NCBI RefSeq assembly: GCF_038397735.1
Contig: NZ_CP151635.1
Coordinates: forward strand, 1,302,001 to 1,366,000
Origin: Microbacterium sp. LWH13-1.2
GTDB lineage: Bacteria; Actinomycetota; Actinomycetes; Actinomycetales; Microbacteriaceae
Length of the DNA stretch: 64,000 bases
Reading direction: 5' to 3'
The notes under the pieces were generated by a model. That model saw only the letters and a program-made list of their open reading frames with translations. It was not told the origin of the DNA and made no database searches. Shown piece by piece: positions 45,314-54,007 of this stretch; the first letter of the stretch is position 1, and each line of letters opens with the position of its first letter. A program made the translations under genes and the position numbers.

Positions 45314-47947
45314 TCAGTGCGCGGCCTCGTTCCAGTCGTGTCCTCGTCCTACCTGCACGTCGAGCGGCACTGTGAGATCGGCCGCATCGCCCATGCGGGC
45401 GCGGACGATCCGCTCGGTCGCATCCCACTCCCCCGGAGCCACCTCGACCACGAGCTCGTCGTGGATCTGCAGAAGGGCGCGTGAGCTGAGGCCCTCGGTG
45501 CGCAGATCCTCATGGATGTGCAGGAGGGCGATCTTCATGATGTCCGCGGCGCTTCCCTGAATCGGTGCGTTGAGCGCTGCTCGCTCGGCGTTCTCCCGCA
45601 GCACGCGGTTCGGGCTCGCGAGGTCGGGGAACGGACGGCGGCGTCCGAAGATCGTCTCGGTGTACCCGACCTCCTTGGCCTTCAACACCGACGCACGGAG
45701 GTAGTCGCGCACCGCACCGAACCGCGCGAAGTACTCGACCATCAGCTGCTTCGCCTCGGACTGCTCGATGCGGAGCTGCTTCGACAGGCCGAATGCCGAG
45801 AGGCCGTAGACGAGCCCGTACGACATCGCCTTGACCTTGGTGCGCATGGCCGCGGTCACATCGCCGGGTTCTACACCGAACACGCGCGCCCCGACGAACC
45901 GGTGCAGGTCCTCGCCGCTGTTGAACGCCTCGATGAGGCCTTCGTCTCCGGAGAGGTGCGCCATGATGCGCATCTCGATCTGCGAGTAGTCCGCGGTGAG
46001 CAGCGACTCGTAGCCTTCCCCGACCTGGAACGCACTGCGGATGCGGCGCGATTCCTCCGTGCGCACAGGGATGTTCTGGAGGTTCGGATCGGTGCTCGAG
46101 AGTCGGCCGGTCTGGCTGCCCGTCTGCACGTAGGTGGTGTGCACGCGGTCGTCGGCGCCGATCGCCGTGTCGAGTGACTCGATGATCTGCCGCAGCTTCG
46201 TGGCCTCGCGGTGCTGGAGCAGGAGTCCCAGGAACGGATGCGGGTGCGACTCCTGCAGATCGGCCAGCACCGCGGCATCCGTCGAGTACCCCGTCTTCGT
46301 CTTGCGGGTCTTCGGAAGCTGCAGGTCATCGAAGAGCACCTCCTGCAGCTGCTTCGGCGAGCCGAGATTGAACTCGCGGCCGACGATTCCGAACGCCTCC
46401 TGCGCGAGCCCCTCGGCGCGCGTGGCGAGTTCGCCCGAGAACGTGGAGAGCACCTCGTGCGACACGGCGACGCCGGCCACCTCCATGTCGGCGAGAGTCA
46501 GCAGCGTGGGAAGCTCGATGTCGGTCAGCACGGTGGCCACGGACTCGGGGATGTCCTCACGCAGCGCGGTGGCGACACGCAGAGCGAACCAGGCCTCCTG
46601 CGAGGGAGTGGCGCCTTCGGTCTCGGGCACCAGCTGGGACGGGTCCGCCTCGGGGAGCTTCTCGCCGAGGTACCTCTCGACGAGGTCGCCGAGCGTCTTG
46701 TCGGGGAAGCTCGGGCGCAGCAGCCAGCCGGCGAGGCTGGTGTCATACGCGAGTCCGTGCACGCGGACTCCCTGTCGCAGCAGCGCCTTGACCTGGGGCT
46801 TGGCGTCGTGGAGCACCTTCGGGCTCGTCGACTCGAACCACGGGCGCAGCACCTCGACGGCGTCATCTGTCCAGTCGAGTTCCCGGAGCTCCTTCTCGGT
46901 CGCGGCCCCCAATCGCGTCGGAACCCCGCCCTGCACCAGGAACCGCACCGAGACATCGCCTGTCTGGGCGTCCGCCCACGTGACGAACTCGGCGGGAGTG
47001 ACCTGAGCGGGCTCCGGCAGTACGACTGCGGCGGCCGGATCGTCGGCGACCTCGCCGGCTCCGACGGCCTCGAAGACGCGTGGCAGGAGCGTGCGGAACT
47101 CGAGACGGGCGAAGATGTCGCGGACCGCTTGAGCGTCGATAGGCGCCACCGCCAGGTCGTCGGGAGCGACGGGCAACTCGACATCCGTCAGCAGTCGGTT
47201 GAGCCGACGGTTGCGTCGCACGTCGTCGATGTGGTCGCGGAGGTTTCCTCCCACCACGCCCTTGATCTCCTCGGCTCGCTCGAGCAGATCGTCGAGGGAA
47301 CCGAACTGCGTGAGCCACTTGACGGCGGTCTTCTCGCCGACCTTGGGCACCCCGGGCAGGTTGTCGCTGGTCTCGCCCACGAGGGCGGCGATGTCGGGGT
47401 ACTGCTCGGGGCGCACTCCGTAGCGCTCCTGCACGGTCACCGGGTCGTAGCGCTTGAGCTGCGAGACTCCCTGCACCGAGGGGTAGAGCAGCGTCACATC
47501 ATCGGTGACGAGCTGGATCGTGTCCCGGTCTCCGGAGACGACGAGGACGTCGTAGCCCTGCTCAGCACCCTGGGTCGACAGGGTGGCGAGGATGTCGTCG
47601 GCCTCGAAGCCCTCTTTCGTGAGCACCGGGATCGACATCGCGGCGAGGCAGTCCTGCAGCAGGGGGATCTGGCCACGGAATTCCTGGGGCGACTCCGACC
47701 GGGTCGCCTTGTATTCGGGGTACTGATCGGTGCGGAAGGAATGGCGCGAGGTGTCGAATGCGATCGCCATGTGGGTCGGCTGCTCCGCCTTGATGAGGTT
47801 CACCAGCATCGACAGGAAGCCGTAGATGGCGTTCGTGTGCTGGTTGTCCTTCGTGGTGAAGTTCTCCACCGGAAGAGCGAAGAAGGCACGATAGGCGAGC
47901 GAATGGCCGTCGACGACCATGAGGGTAGGCTTTGCGGAGTCCGTCAC
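45314..47947 (-). CDS. polA: DNA polymerase I
   Basis: 877 residues. N-terminal 5'-3' exonuclease/flap domain (about 1-300; LMVVDGHSLAYRAFFA, DDILATL), a middle 3'-5' exonuclease-like domain (about 310-490) in which I do not see the DxE metal ligands, so proofreading is probably lost as in other actinobacteria, then the polymerase with motif A DYSQIEMRI, motif B KAMSYGLVYG and motif C IHDE (about 828-831). GTG start 6 nt after TAGGCT. Confidence 0.97.
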   Translation of the reverse strand: MTDSAKPTLMVVDGHSLAYRAFFALPVENFTTKDNQHTNAIYGFLSMLVNLIKAEQPTHMAIAFDTSRHSFRTDQYPEYKATRSESPQEFRGQIPLLQDCLAAMSIPVLTKEGFEADDILATLSTQGAEQGYDVLVVSGDRDTIQLVTDDVTLLYPSVQGVSQLKRYDPVTVQERYGVRPEQYPDIAALVGETSDNLPGVPKVGEKTAVKWLTQFGSLDDLLERAEEIKGVVGGNLRDHIDDVRRNRRLNRLLTDVELPVAPDDLAVAPIDAQAVRDIFARLEFRTLLPRVFEAVGAGEVADDPAAAVVLPEPAQVTPAEFVTWADAQTGDVSVRFLVQGGVPTRLGAATEKELRELDWTDDAVEVLRPWFESTSPKVLHDAKPQVKALLRQGVRVHGLAYDTSLAGWLLRPSFPDKTLGDLVERYLGEKLPEADPSQLVPETEGATPSQEAWFALRVATALREDIPESVATVLTDIELPTLLTLADMEVAGVAVSHEVLSTFSGELATRAEGLAQEAFGIVGREFNLGSPKQLQEVLFDDLQLPKTRKTKTGYSTDAAVLADLQESHPHPFLGLLLQHREATKLRQIIESLDTAIGADDRVHTTYVQTGSQTGRLSSTDPNLQNIPVRTEESRRIRSAFQVGEGYESLLTADYSQIEMRIMAHLSGDEGLIEAFNSGEDLHRFVGARVFGVEPGDVTAAMRTKVKAMSYGLVYGLSAFGLSKQLRIEQSEAKQLMVEYFARFGAVRDYLRASVLKAKEVGYTETIFGRRRPFPDLASPNRVLRENAERAALNAPIQGSAADIMKIALLHIHEDLRTEGLSSRALLQIHDELVVEVAPGEWDATERIVRARMGDAADLTVPLDVQVGRGHDWNEAAH

Positions 47948-47953
47948 CCTGTC

Positions 47954-47959
47954 AGCCTA
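47954..47959 (-). promoter_or_regulatory. putative -10 element, leaderless promoter of polA
   Basis: TAGGCT on the minus strand, 6 nt before the GTG at 47947. The divergent thioesterase gene starts at 47993, so the control region is only 45 bp. Confidence 0.42.
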
Positions 47960-47992
47960 ACGAGGACGACAGACACCCGCTGAGGAGGATCC

Positions 47993-48421
47993 ATGACCGA
48001 GACCGCGACGAGTGCAGGACTCGACTGGGCGACCGCCCGCGGGATGGGCGCGCTCGCCCAGAAGATGGGCATGGAGTTCCTCGAATTCACCACCGAGCGC
48101 TGTGTCGCGACACTCCCTGTCGAGGGCAACACGCAGCCCGTGGGCCTCATGCACGGCGGTGCCTACGTGGTTCTCGGCGAGTCGCTCGGCTCGATGGCCG
48201 CGAACCTGCACGCGGGCCCCGGCCGGCTCGCGGTCGGAGTGGACATCAACGCCACCCACACGCGCTCCGCCAGGTCCGGCATCGTGACGGGGGTCTGCAC
48301 ACCCGTGCATCTGGGACGCAGCATCACGGTGCACGAGATCGTCGTCTCCGACGATCAGGGGCGCCGGTGCTCGACGATCCGCATCACCAACATGATCAAG
48401 GACGCTCCCGGGGCGCACTGA
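47993..48421 (+). CDS. hotdog-fold acyl-CoA thioesterase (PaaI-like)
   Basis: 142 residues. Hotdog signature MHGGAYVVLGESLGSMAA with the catalytic acid (Glu) near residue 63, VGVDINATHTRS and a final strand CSTIRITNMI. Hydrolyses acyl-CoA, probably aromatic or phenylacetyl-type by family. RBS GAGGAGGA. Its 3' end overlaps the convergent GNAT gene by 26 bp. Confidence 0.9.
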   Translation: MTETATSAGLDWATARGMGALAQKMGMEFLEFTTERCVATLPVEGNTQPVGLMHGGAYVVLGESLGSMAANLHAGPGRLAVGVDINATHTRSARSGIVTGVCTPVHLGRSITVHEIVVSDDQGRRCSTIRITNMIKDAPGAH

Positions 48422-48959
48422 GCGGCTCATCGAGCAGCAGCTGGAACAGCAGGTGGTCCTGCCACTCCCCCGCGATGCGCAGGTACTGGGGTGCGATGCC
48501 GATGCGCTTGAAGCCGGTGTCCGCGAGGACATGCTGCGATCCGGTGTTGTGCAGCAGCGTCGCCGCCTGCAGTCGGTGCAGCCGAACCTCGTCCCTCGCA
48601 TAGGCCGCGACGTGTCGAACGCCACGGGAGGCGAGTCCGCGACGAAGTCGCGTCCTGTCGATCCAGTAGCCCAGATCCGCGCTCCAGAATGCACCGCGGA
48701 CGATGTTGTTGACGTTGATCCGTCCACGGATCTCGCCGTCGGAAGACTCGATCACGAAGCGGATGTTCCGACCGGCGTCGGCCTCGATCACGCACTGCTC
48801 GGCGTGGAACTCCTGCCATTCCGGCGTGAAGAATTCCGGCTCCCTGAGCGGTTCCCAGGGTGCGAGATGCTCCTGATTGGCGGAGTATGCCCGCGCCAGC
48901 GCAGAGCCGTCGCCAGTCTTGACCGGCCGCAGAACGTGCTCCGCGTCGAGCGGAAACAC
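48396..48959 (-). CDS. GNAT N-acetyltransferase (RimJ/RimL-like)
   Basis: 187 residues. EHVLRPVKTGDGSALARAYSANQEHL, LGYWIDRTRLRRGLASRGVRHVAAYA (acetyl-CoA loop degenerate), and HNTGSQHVLADTGFKRIG. Probable protein N-terminal acetyltransferase-like. Starts 3 bp after the ANTAR regulator and is likely co-transcribed. Confidence 0.88.
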   Translation of the reverse strand: MFPLDAEHVLRPVKTGDGSALARAYSANQEHLAPWEPLREPEFFTPEWQEFHAEQCVIEADAGRNIRFVIESSDGEIRGRINVNNIVRGAFWSADLGYWIDRTRLRRGLASRGVRHVAAYARDEVRLHRLQAATLLHNTGSQHVLADTGFKRIGIAPQYLRIAGEWQDHLLFQLLLDEPLSAPRERP

Positions 48960-48962
48960 AGA

Positions 48963-49583
48963 CTACTTCTTCGGCGCGAGCTGCTCGATGATCGCCTTCG
49001 CGACGTCCTGCATCGTGAGACGGCGGTCCATCGACGCCTTCTGGATCCAGCGGAACGCCTCGGGCTCAGAAAGGCCCATCTTCTCGTTGAGCAGACCCTT
49101 CGCCCGGTCGACGAGCTTGCGGGTCTCGAAGCGCTCGACCATGTCGGCGACCTCGGCCTCGAGCGTGATGATCTGCTCGTGGCGTGCGAGAGCGATCTCG
49201 ATCGCCGGCAGCAGGTCGTTCGGGGTGAAGGGCTTGACGACGTAGGCCAGTGCTCCGGCTTCGCTCGCGCGCTCGACGAGCTCTTTCTGGCTGAAGGCCG
49301 TGAGGAGCACGACGGGGGCGATGTTGCCCTTGTGCAGCTTCTCGGCGGCACTGATGCCATCGAGCTGCGGCATCTTGACATCCATGATGACGAGGTCGGG
49401 GCGCAGCTCGGTCGCGAGTGCGACGGCGGTCTCACCGTCACCGGCCTCTCCGACCACATCGAAGCCGTTGTCGCGGAGGATCTCGACGATGTCGAGACGG
49501 ATCAGCGACTCGTCCTCGGCGACGACGACGCGTCGGGGTGCGGATGACGTGGGCTGCTCAGCTGCCTGTTCTTGCTCGGTCAC
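48963..49583 (-). CDS. pdtaR: ANTAR-domain response regulator (PdtaR-like)
   Basis: 206 residues. REC domain with acidic pocket EDESLIR and phospho-Asp in DLVIMDVKMPQLDG near residue 70, then a coiled-coil linker and C-terminal ANTAR RNA-binding domain (GLLNEKMGLSEPEAFRWIQKASMDRRLTMQ split over residues 145-190). It binds paired RNA hairpins to act as an antiterminator. It sits between polA and pyk as Rv1626 does in mycobacteria. No histidine kinase is nearby. GTG start 6 nt after TAGGAT. Confidence 0.92.
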   Translation of the reverse strand: MTEQEQAAEQPTSSAPRRVVVAEDESLIRLDIVEILRDNGFDVVGEAGDGETAVALATELRPDLVIMDVKMPQLDGISAAEKLHKGNIAPVVLLTAFSQKELVERASEAGALAYVVKPFTPNDLLPAIEIALARHEQIITLEAEVADMVERFETRKLVDRAKGLLNEKMGLSEPEAFRWIQKASMDRRLTMQDVAKAIIEQLAPKK

Positions 49584-49589
49584 AGGTCC

Positions 49590-49595
49590 ATCCTA
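49590..49595 (-). promoter_or_regulatory. putative -10 element, leaderless promoter of the ANTAR regulator
   Basis: TAGGAT on the minus strand, 6 nt before the GTG at 49583. Confidence 0.42.
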
Positions 49596-49683
49596 GTGGA
49601 GTCGGTCTCCGAGGTCCCGATGGGCGCGGCGCGCGCCCGTGATCGTGCGCGCTCTGCGCTACAGTCGAAGACGCGATACACGA

Positions 49684-49766
49684 GCCGGCGTGGCGGAATG
49701 GCAGACGCGGAGCACTCAAAATGCTTTGTCCGAAAGGGCGTGTGGGTTCGAGTCCCACCGCCGGCA
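49684..49766 (+). tRNA. tRNA-Leu (anticodon CAA)
   Basis: 83 nt. Acceptor GCCGGCG pairs CGCCGGC; anticodon loop CTCAAAA gives CAA (reads UUG); long variable arm; T-arm GTGGG-TTCGAGT-CCCAC; discriminator A at 49766; CCA not encoded. A TACAGT at 49660-49665 may be its -10. Confidence 0.95.
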
Positions 49767-49830
49767 CATACGACGTGATCGAACCTCTACGCGGCACCGA
49801 CCCCTCGGTCCGGTCCGCATGTCGGGTCGT

Positions 49831-50325
49831 TCACTCCCCCGATGCGGATGCGACTCGGATCCAGATCTCTCCGTCGATGAGCAGGTACCGTTCCAGAGAA
49901 GGACGCATCGCCCGGAGCAGTTCGTGCTCCGCGGATGCAGGGCTGTCGGCCTGGATGACATCGGCGGGGACGAGGCTCTGGATGAGCGCGTCGAGGTTCT
50001 CGTTCGACGCCTCGACCGCAGCGCCGTCGATCAGCACGGGGCCGTACGCGCGTCCGCCGTGGATGCGCTCACCGTCCGCGCCGAGCACGGTGTCGCCTCT
50101 CCGCGTCTGCGCAAGGTACGTCGGCACGCAGGCGAACGCATCGCAGGAACGGAACCGGCGCTTGAGGCGATAGCGGACGCCGATGCTTCCCGGCTTCATG
50201 GCCGGGAGTGGTTCGACGTCCGAATCAGCGGATGCGATCGCGAGATCGCTTTCGGGGACCCCGAGGGTGAGCCGGGCGCTGTCGGGGCGCTCGTGCGTGT
50301 CGGGTTCGAGAGTCACGTCATCCAT
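49831..50325 (-). CDS. hypothetical protein
   Basis: 164 residues that I do not recognise. No signal peptide or membrane segment. Acidic N-terminal 45 residues (many Asp/Glu), then a basic RYRLKRRFR stretch, a compact middle with CDAF and a conserved-looking GPVLIDGAAVEASNENLDALIQSLVPADVI, and a final hydrophobic strand RYLLIDGEIWIRV. It ends 64 bp beyond the tRNA and reads opposite to it. It could be a small regulator or immunity-type protein; nothing supports a choice. Confidence 0.65.
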   Translation of the reverse strand: MDDVTLEPDTHERPDSARLTLGVPESDLAIASADSDVEPLPAMKPGSIGVRYRLKRRFRSCDAFACVPTYLAQTRRGDTVLGADGERIHGGRAYGPVLIDGAAVEASNENLDALIQSLVPADVIQADSPASAEHELLRAMRPSLERYLLIDGEIWIRVASASGE

Positions 50326-50432
50326 AGGTCGGGCGACGACGTGTCGGCCACGGCAGCACCTCGACCAGAGTAGCCGCCCGGGCGCCGATCCTGCACCTGT
50401 CGCACGCCGGAATGATGCGCTAGACAGATCCC

Positions 50433-51686
50433 ATGCTCTCGCGCCGATCCACCGACATCTGGAACCGCACGAGGAATCGGCGCCGTGGGTTCCTCATCGC
50501 TCTGCTCGTCGTCGCCCTGATCGCCGGCGTCTTCGCCGTCGACGCCATCCGGCGACACGTCGAGGGCGAGGCCGATCTACAGACCGATCCCGCGTTCTAC
50601 CGTGTTCCGGATCCACTTCCCGCCGGTGATCCCGGAGAGATCATCCGCGTCGAGCCGATCGCCAGCGCTCCGCTCGGCTCGACCGCCTGGCGCATGATCT
50701 ATCACTCCCGTGACCTGTCCGGAACGGATATCCCGGTGTCCGCTGTCGTGATCGTCCCCGATACGCCGGCTCCTGCGCAGGGACGGACCGTCGTCTCCTG
50801 GGGACACCCCACGACAGGGGCAGCGCAGAAGTGCGCGCCGTCGCTCGGCATCGATCCTTTCCAGTTGATCGAGGGCGTCCACGAGCTCCTTCTCGAGGGA
50901 TACGCGGTGGTCGCCACCGATTATCCCGGTCTCGGCGTGCAGAGCGCATCGTCCTATCTGCTCGGCATCCCCGAGTCGAACAGCGTCCTCGATGCGGTGC
51001 GCGCCGCACGGACGATCGAGGATGCGCAGATCGGCGCGCAGTTCCTGCTCTGGGGACACTCGCAGGGCGGGCAGGCGGTGCTGTTCGCAGCCGAGCGTGC
51101 TGCGGACTACGCGCCGGAGCTGACGCTCCTCGGAGTGGCCGTCGCCGCTCCCGCCGCCGACCTCACCGAGCTGATGAGCGATGACATCGTGGACGTCTCC
51201 GGTGTCACGATCGCCTCCTACGCGATCCCCGCTTACCAGGCGGCGTACTCGGACAGGTACTCCGCCGACGAGCTCGCGGAGATCCTCACCCCGGCGGGGG
51301 CCGCAGCAACCCCCGACATGGCGGCGCTCTGCCTGCTCTCCGAGAACAAGGAGATCCACGCGATAGCCGATCCGCTCGTCGGCGGCTACGTGACGAGCGA
51401 CCCGTCCACGACCGAACCCTGGAAGGCTCTGCTCGAGGAGAACAGCGCGGGCTCCACACCCATCACGGTTCCCGTGTTCGTCGGGCAGGGGCTGGCAGAC
51501 GAACTCGTGAAGCCGGCGGCGACGGCTGACTACGTGACGCTCCTCTGCTCGCAGGAGGTCGATGTCAGTTTTCATCGGTATCCGGACGTCGACCACGGCC
51601 TCGCCGCATACGCGGCGCTGCCCGAGATGCTGATCTGGCTCTCAGAGGTGACGTCGGGCGCCGCTCCGACGAGCGACTGCCCCTAG
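50433..51686 (+). CDS. secretory-lipase-type alpha/beta hydrolase, membrane-anchored
   Basis: 417 residues. Basic N-terminus then one hydrophobic helix (about 20-36), so anchored or exported. Alpha/beta-hydrolase nucleophile elbow GHSQGG (about 203-208), a GHPTTG motif and a catalytic HG near the end (VDHGLAAY). It resembles the secretory lipase family (LIP, triacylglycerol lipase). Near-consensus TAGACA sits 6 nt before the ATG. Confidence 0.86.
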   Translation: MLSRRSTDIWNRTRNRRRGFLIALLVVALIAGVFAVDAIRRHVEGEADLQTDPAFYRVPDPLPAGDPGEIIRVEPIASAPLGSTAWRMIYHSRDLSGTDIPVSAVVIVPDTPAPAQGRTVVSWGHPTTGAAQKCAPSLGIDPFQLIEGVHELLLEGYAVVATDYPGLGVQSASSYLLGIPESNSVLDAVRAARTIEDAQIGAQFLLWGHSQGGQAVLFAAERAADYAPELTLLGVAVAAPAADLTELMSDDIVDVSGVTIASYAIPAYQAAYSDRYSADELAEILTPAGAAATPDMAALCLLSENKEIHAIADPLVGGYVTSDPSTTEPWKALLEENSAGSTPITVPVFVGQGLADELVKPAATADYVTLLCSQEVDVSFHRYPDVDHGLAAYAALPEMLIWLSEVTSGAAPTSDCP

Positions 51687-51692
51687 TCCGGA

Positions 51693-52379
51693 TCAGCCCT
51701 CGGAGAGGGCGGCGACCTCGGCGAGGACGCGGGGATCCGCGAGGATGCGGAAGTGCCCTCCGGTCTCGATGCGCACGTTCTTGCGTGCACCGACCAGCTC
51801 GCTCCCCTCGGGGATGTGCGGGTCGAAGGCGGCGTACACCGACACGATCCTCTCGTTCACCTCGAGATGTTTCGCGAGCTCCACGATCGACGGGTCCGAG
51901 GGCGAGAACGCCCACAGCGAGCGGACCGGGAGGAGCCGCGCATAGCGGGATCCGCCGAACGGCGTCGCGACCGCGAGCATCGCGCGGATGCGGCCTCCGG
52001 AGACACCGGCCATCGCGAGCTTTCCCGCAAGCCCGCCCTTGCTGTGCGCGACCAGGATCACATCGGTCATCCGGTTCGTCTCGAGGAACTCCTCCACGAC
52101 CCGCGCGGCGTCGTGCACGGGCCGCTGATTGCGTTCGAGACCGTCGAGGACGTGGACGGGATGACCGCGGTCATGCAGTGCAGTGATCAGCGGCTGCATG
52201 AACCTCCAGGTCTCGTAGACCCCCGGAAGGATGAGAAGCGGTGCAGCGTCACCGCTCGCGAAGTCGTCTGCATCCTGTCGATCGAACGCCGCCCGGAACT
52301 GCCAATAGACGGCATAGGCGTAATCGGCGATCCACCAGCCAGCCCTCTTCACGAGAAAGATGATCCACTCCCCTGCCAC
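51693..52379 (-). CDS. alpha/beta hydrolase (lipase-like)
   Basis: 228 residues. Nucleophile elbow VAHSKGG near residue 112 (AxSxG-type), LILPGVYETWRFM oxyanion-type strand near the N-terminus, C-terminal GGHFRILADPRVL with the catalytic His. No signal peptide. GTG start. Tail-to-tail with the preceding lipase. Confidence 0.86.
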   Translation of the reverse strand: MAGEWIIFLVKRAGWWIADYAYAVYWQFRAAFDRQDADDFASGDAAPLLILPGVYETWRFMQPLITALHDRGHPVHVLDGLERNQRPVHDAARVVEEFLETNRMTDVILVAHSKGGLAGKLAMAGVSGGRIRAMLAVATPFGGSRYARLLPVRSLWAFSPSDPSIVELAKHLEVNERIVSVYAAFDPHIPEGSELVGARKNVRIETGGHFRILADPRVLAEVAALSEG

Positions 52380-52456
52380 TCTCGCCGACGCGGGTGCGTC
52401 CCGCTCGACGATACGCCCGAGGCGACGCTCGGTGCGGTGCCGCCCCGGGGTACGAG

Positions 52457-52486
52457 GAAGGGGCGGAACAATCGTTCCGCCCCTTC
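52457..52486 (-). terminator. pyk terminator hairpin
   Basis: 13-bp perfect stem (GAAGGGGCGGAAC / GTTCCGCCCCTTC) with AATC loop, 15 bp past the pyk stop on the minus strand. Confidence 0.8.
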
Positions 52487-52500
52487 GCTGCGATATCCGG

Positions 52501-53952
52501 TCAGACCGTGGCTTCCTTGTAGATCGGAGCCGCGCCGTTCACGGCGTCTCCGACCTTGTGCACGCGGATGTCATTGGTCGAACCCACGATTCCGGGAGGG
52601 GAACCGGAGATGACGACGACCTTGTCTCCCTCGACGGCGAGACCGCTCGAGAGCAGGTAGTCATCGACCTGCAGGTACATCAGGTCGGTGTGCTGGACCA
52701 TGTCGACGAGGTTCGACTGGATGCCCCACGTCAGCGCCATGCGGCGACGGATGTTCGGCTCGGGAGTGAACGCGATCATCGGGATGCGCGAACGCAGACG
52801 CGAGAGGCGACGCGCCGAATCTCCCGACTGGGTGAAGACGCAGAGGTACTTGGCCTCCACGAACTCGGCGACCTCGAGGGCTGCGAGGGTGATCGCTCCA
52901 CCCTGCGTGCGGGGCTTGGTCGTCAGAGGCGCGATGCGCTCCAGTCCGTGCTCCTCGGTCGACTCGATGATGCGGGCCATGGTCTCGACGACGACGACAG
53001 GATAATCGCCCACGCTGGTCTCGCCCGAGAGCATCACGGCATCGGCGCCGTCGAGCACCGCGTTCGCGACGTCCGAGGTCTCGGCGCGGGTGGGCACGGG
53101 GCTGTTGATCATCGACTCGAGCATCTGCGTCGCCACGATGACCGGCTTCGCCATGCGACGTGCCAGCTCGACGGCGCGCTTCTGCACGATCGGCACGGCC
53201 TCGAGCGGGAGCTCGACACCGAGGTCGCCTCGGGCGACCATGATCGCGTCGAACGCGTCGACGATCTCTTCGAGCGCATCGACGGCCTGCGGCTTCTCGA
53301 CCTTGGCGATGACAGGGACCTTGACGCCCTCCTCGGCCATGATCTCGTGCACGCGGCTGACGTCTTCCGCGTTGCGGACGAACGACAGGGCGATGAGGTC
53401 GGCGCCGATGCGCAGGCCCCAGCGGAGGTCGTCCTCGTCCTTCTCGCTCAGCGCGGGAACATTGACGGCGACACCGGGAAGGTTGATGCCCTTGTTGTTG
53501 GACACGGCTCCGGCGACGATGACGCGCGTGGTGACGGTGACGCCGTCGGTCTCGACGACCTCGACGCGGACCTTGCCGTCGTCGATCAGCAGGAAGTCGC
53601 CCGGCTTGACGTCCTGGGGCAGGCCCTTGAAGGTCGTGCCGCAGATGTCCTTGTTGCCGATGATGTCTTCGGTCGTGATCTTGAAGATGTCGCCCTTGGC
53701 GAGCTCGTAGGGGCCTGCCTCGAACTTACCGAGGCGGATCTTCGGTCCCTGCAGGTCGACGAGGATGGCGACAGCGCGGCCCGCGTCGTCGGCTGCCCGA
53801 CGCACGTTGGCGTAGTTGTTCTCGTGCACGGAGTAGTCACCGTGGCTGAGGTTCAGACGGGCGACGTCCACGCCGGCGTCGATGAGTGCACGTACGGTCT
53901 CATACGTGGATGTGGCGGGGCCCAGGGTGGCGACGATTTTCGCGCGTCTCAA
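52501..53952 (-). CDS. pyk: pyruvate kinase
   Basis: 483 residues. N-terminal AKIVATLGPATST (starts the barrel), active-site MVARGDLGVELP and ATQMLESM near 240-290, C-terminal regulatory domain. Converts phosphoenolpyruvate and ADP to pyruvate and ATP. The start is TTG at 53952, giving MRRAKIVATLG as in relatives, with a GGAG ribosome site 8 nt upstream. Confidence 0.96.
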   Translation of the reverse strand: MRRAKIVATLGPATSTYETVRALIDAGVDVARLNLSHGDYSVHENNYANVRRAADDAGRAVAILVDLQGPKIRLGKFEAGPYELAKGDIFKITTEDIIGNKDICGTTFKGLPQDVKPGDFLLIDDGKVRVEVVETDGVTVTTRVIVAGAVSNNKGINLPGVAVNVPALSEKDEDDLRWGLRIGADLIALSFVRNAEDVSRVHEIMAEEGVKVPVIAKVEKPQAVDALEEIVDAFDAIMVARGDLGVELPLEAVPIVQKRAVELARRMAKPVIVATQMLESMINSPVPTRAETSDVANAVLDGADAVMLSGETSVGDYPVVVVETMARIIESTEEHGLERIAPLTTKPRTQGGAITLAALEVAEFVEAKYLCVFTQSGDSARRLSRLRSRIPMIAFTPEPNIRRRMALTWGIQSNLVDMVQHTDLMYLQVDDYLLSSGLAVEGDKVVVISGSPPGIVGSTNDIRVHKVGDAVNGAAPIYKEATV

Positions 53953-54007
53953 AGATTGCTCCAGGGTAGTGGGGGATGGAAATCAGGCGACGGTGCCGCG
54001 GCTCAGC

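Noticed and set aside
49684..50432. tRNA-linked genomic island
   Set aside because: No repeat of the tRNA 3' end, no integrase and no change in base composition that I can see.
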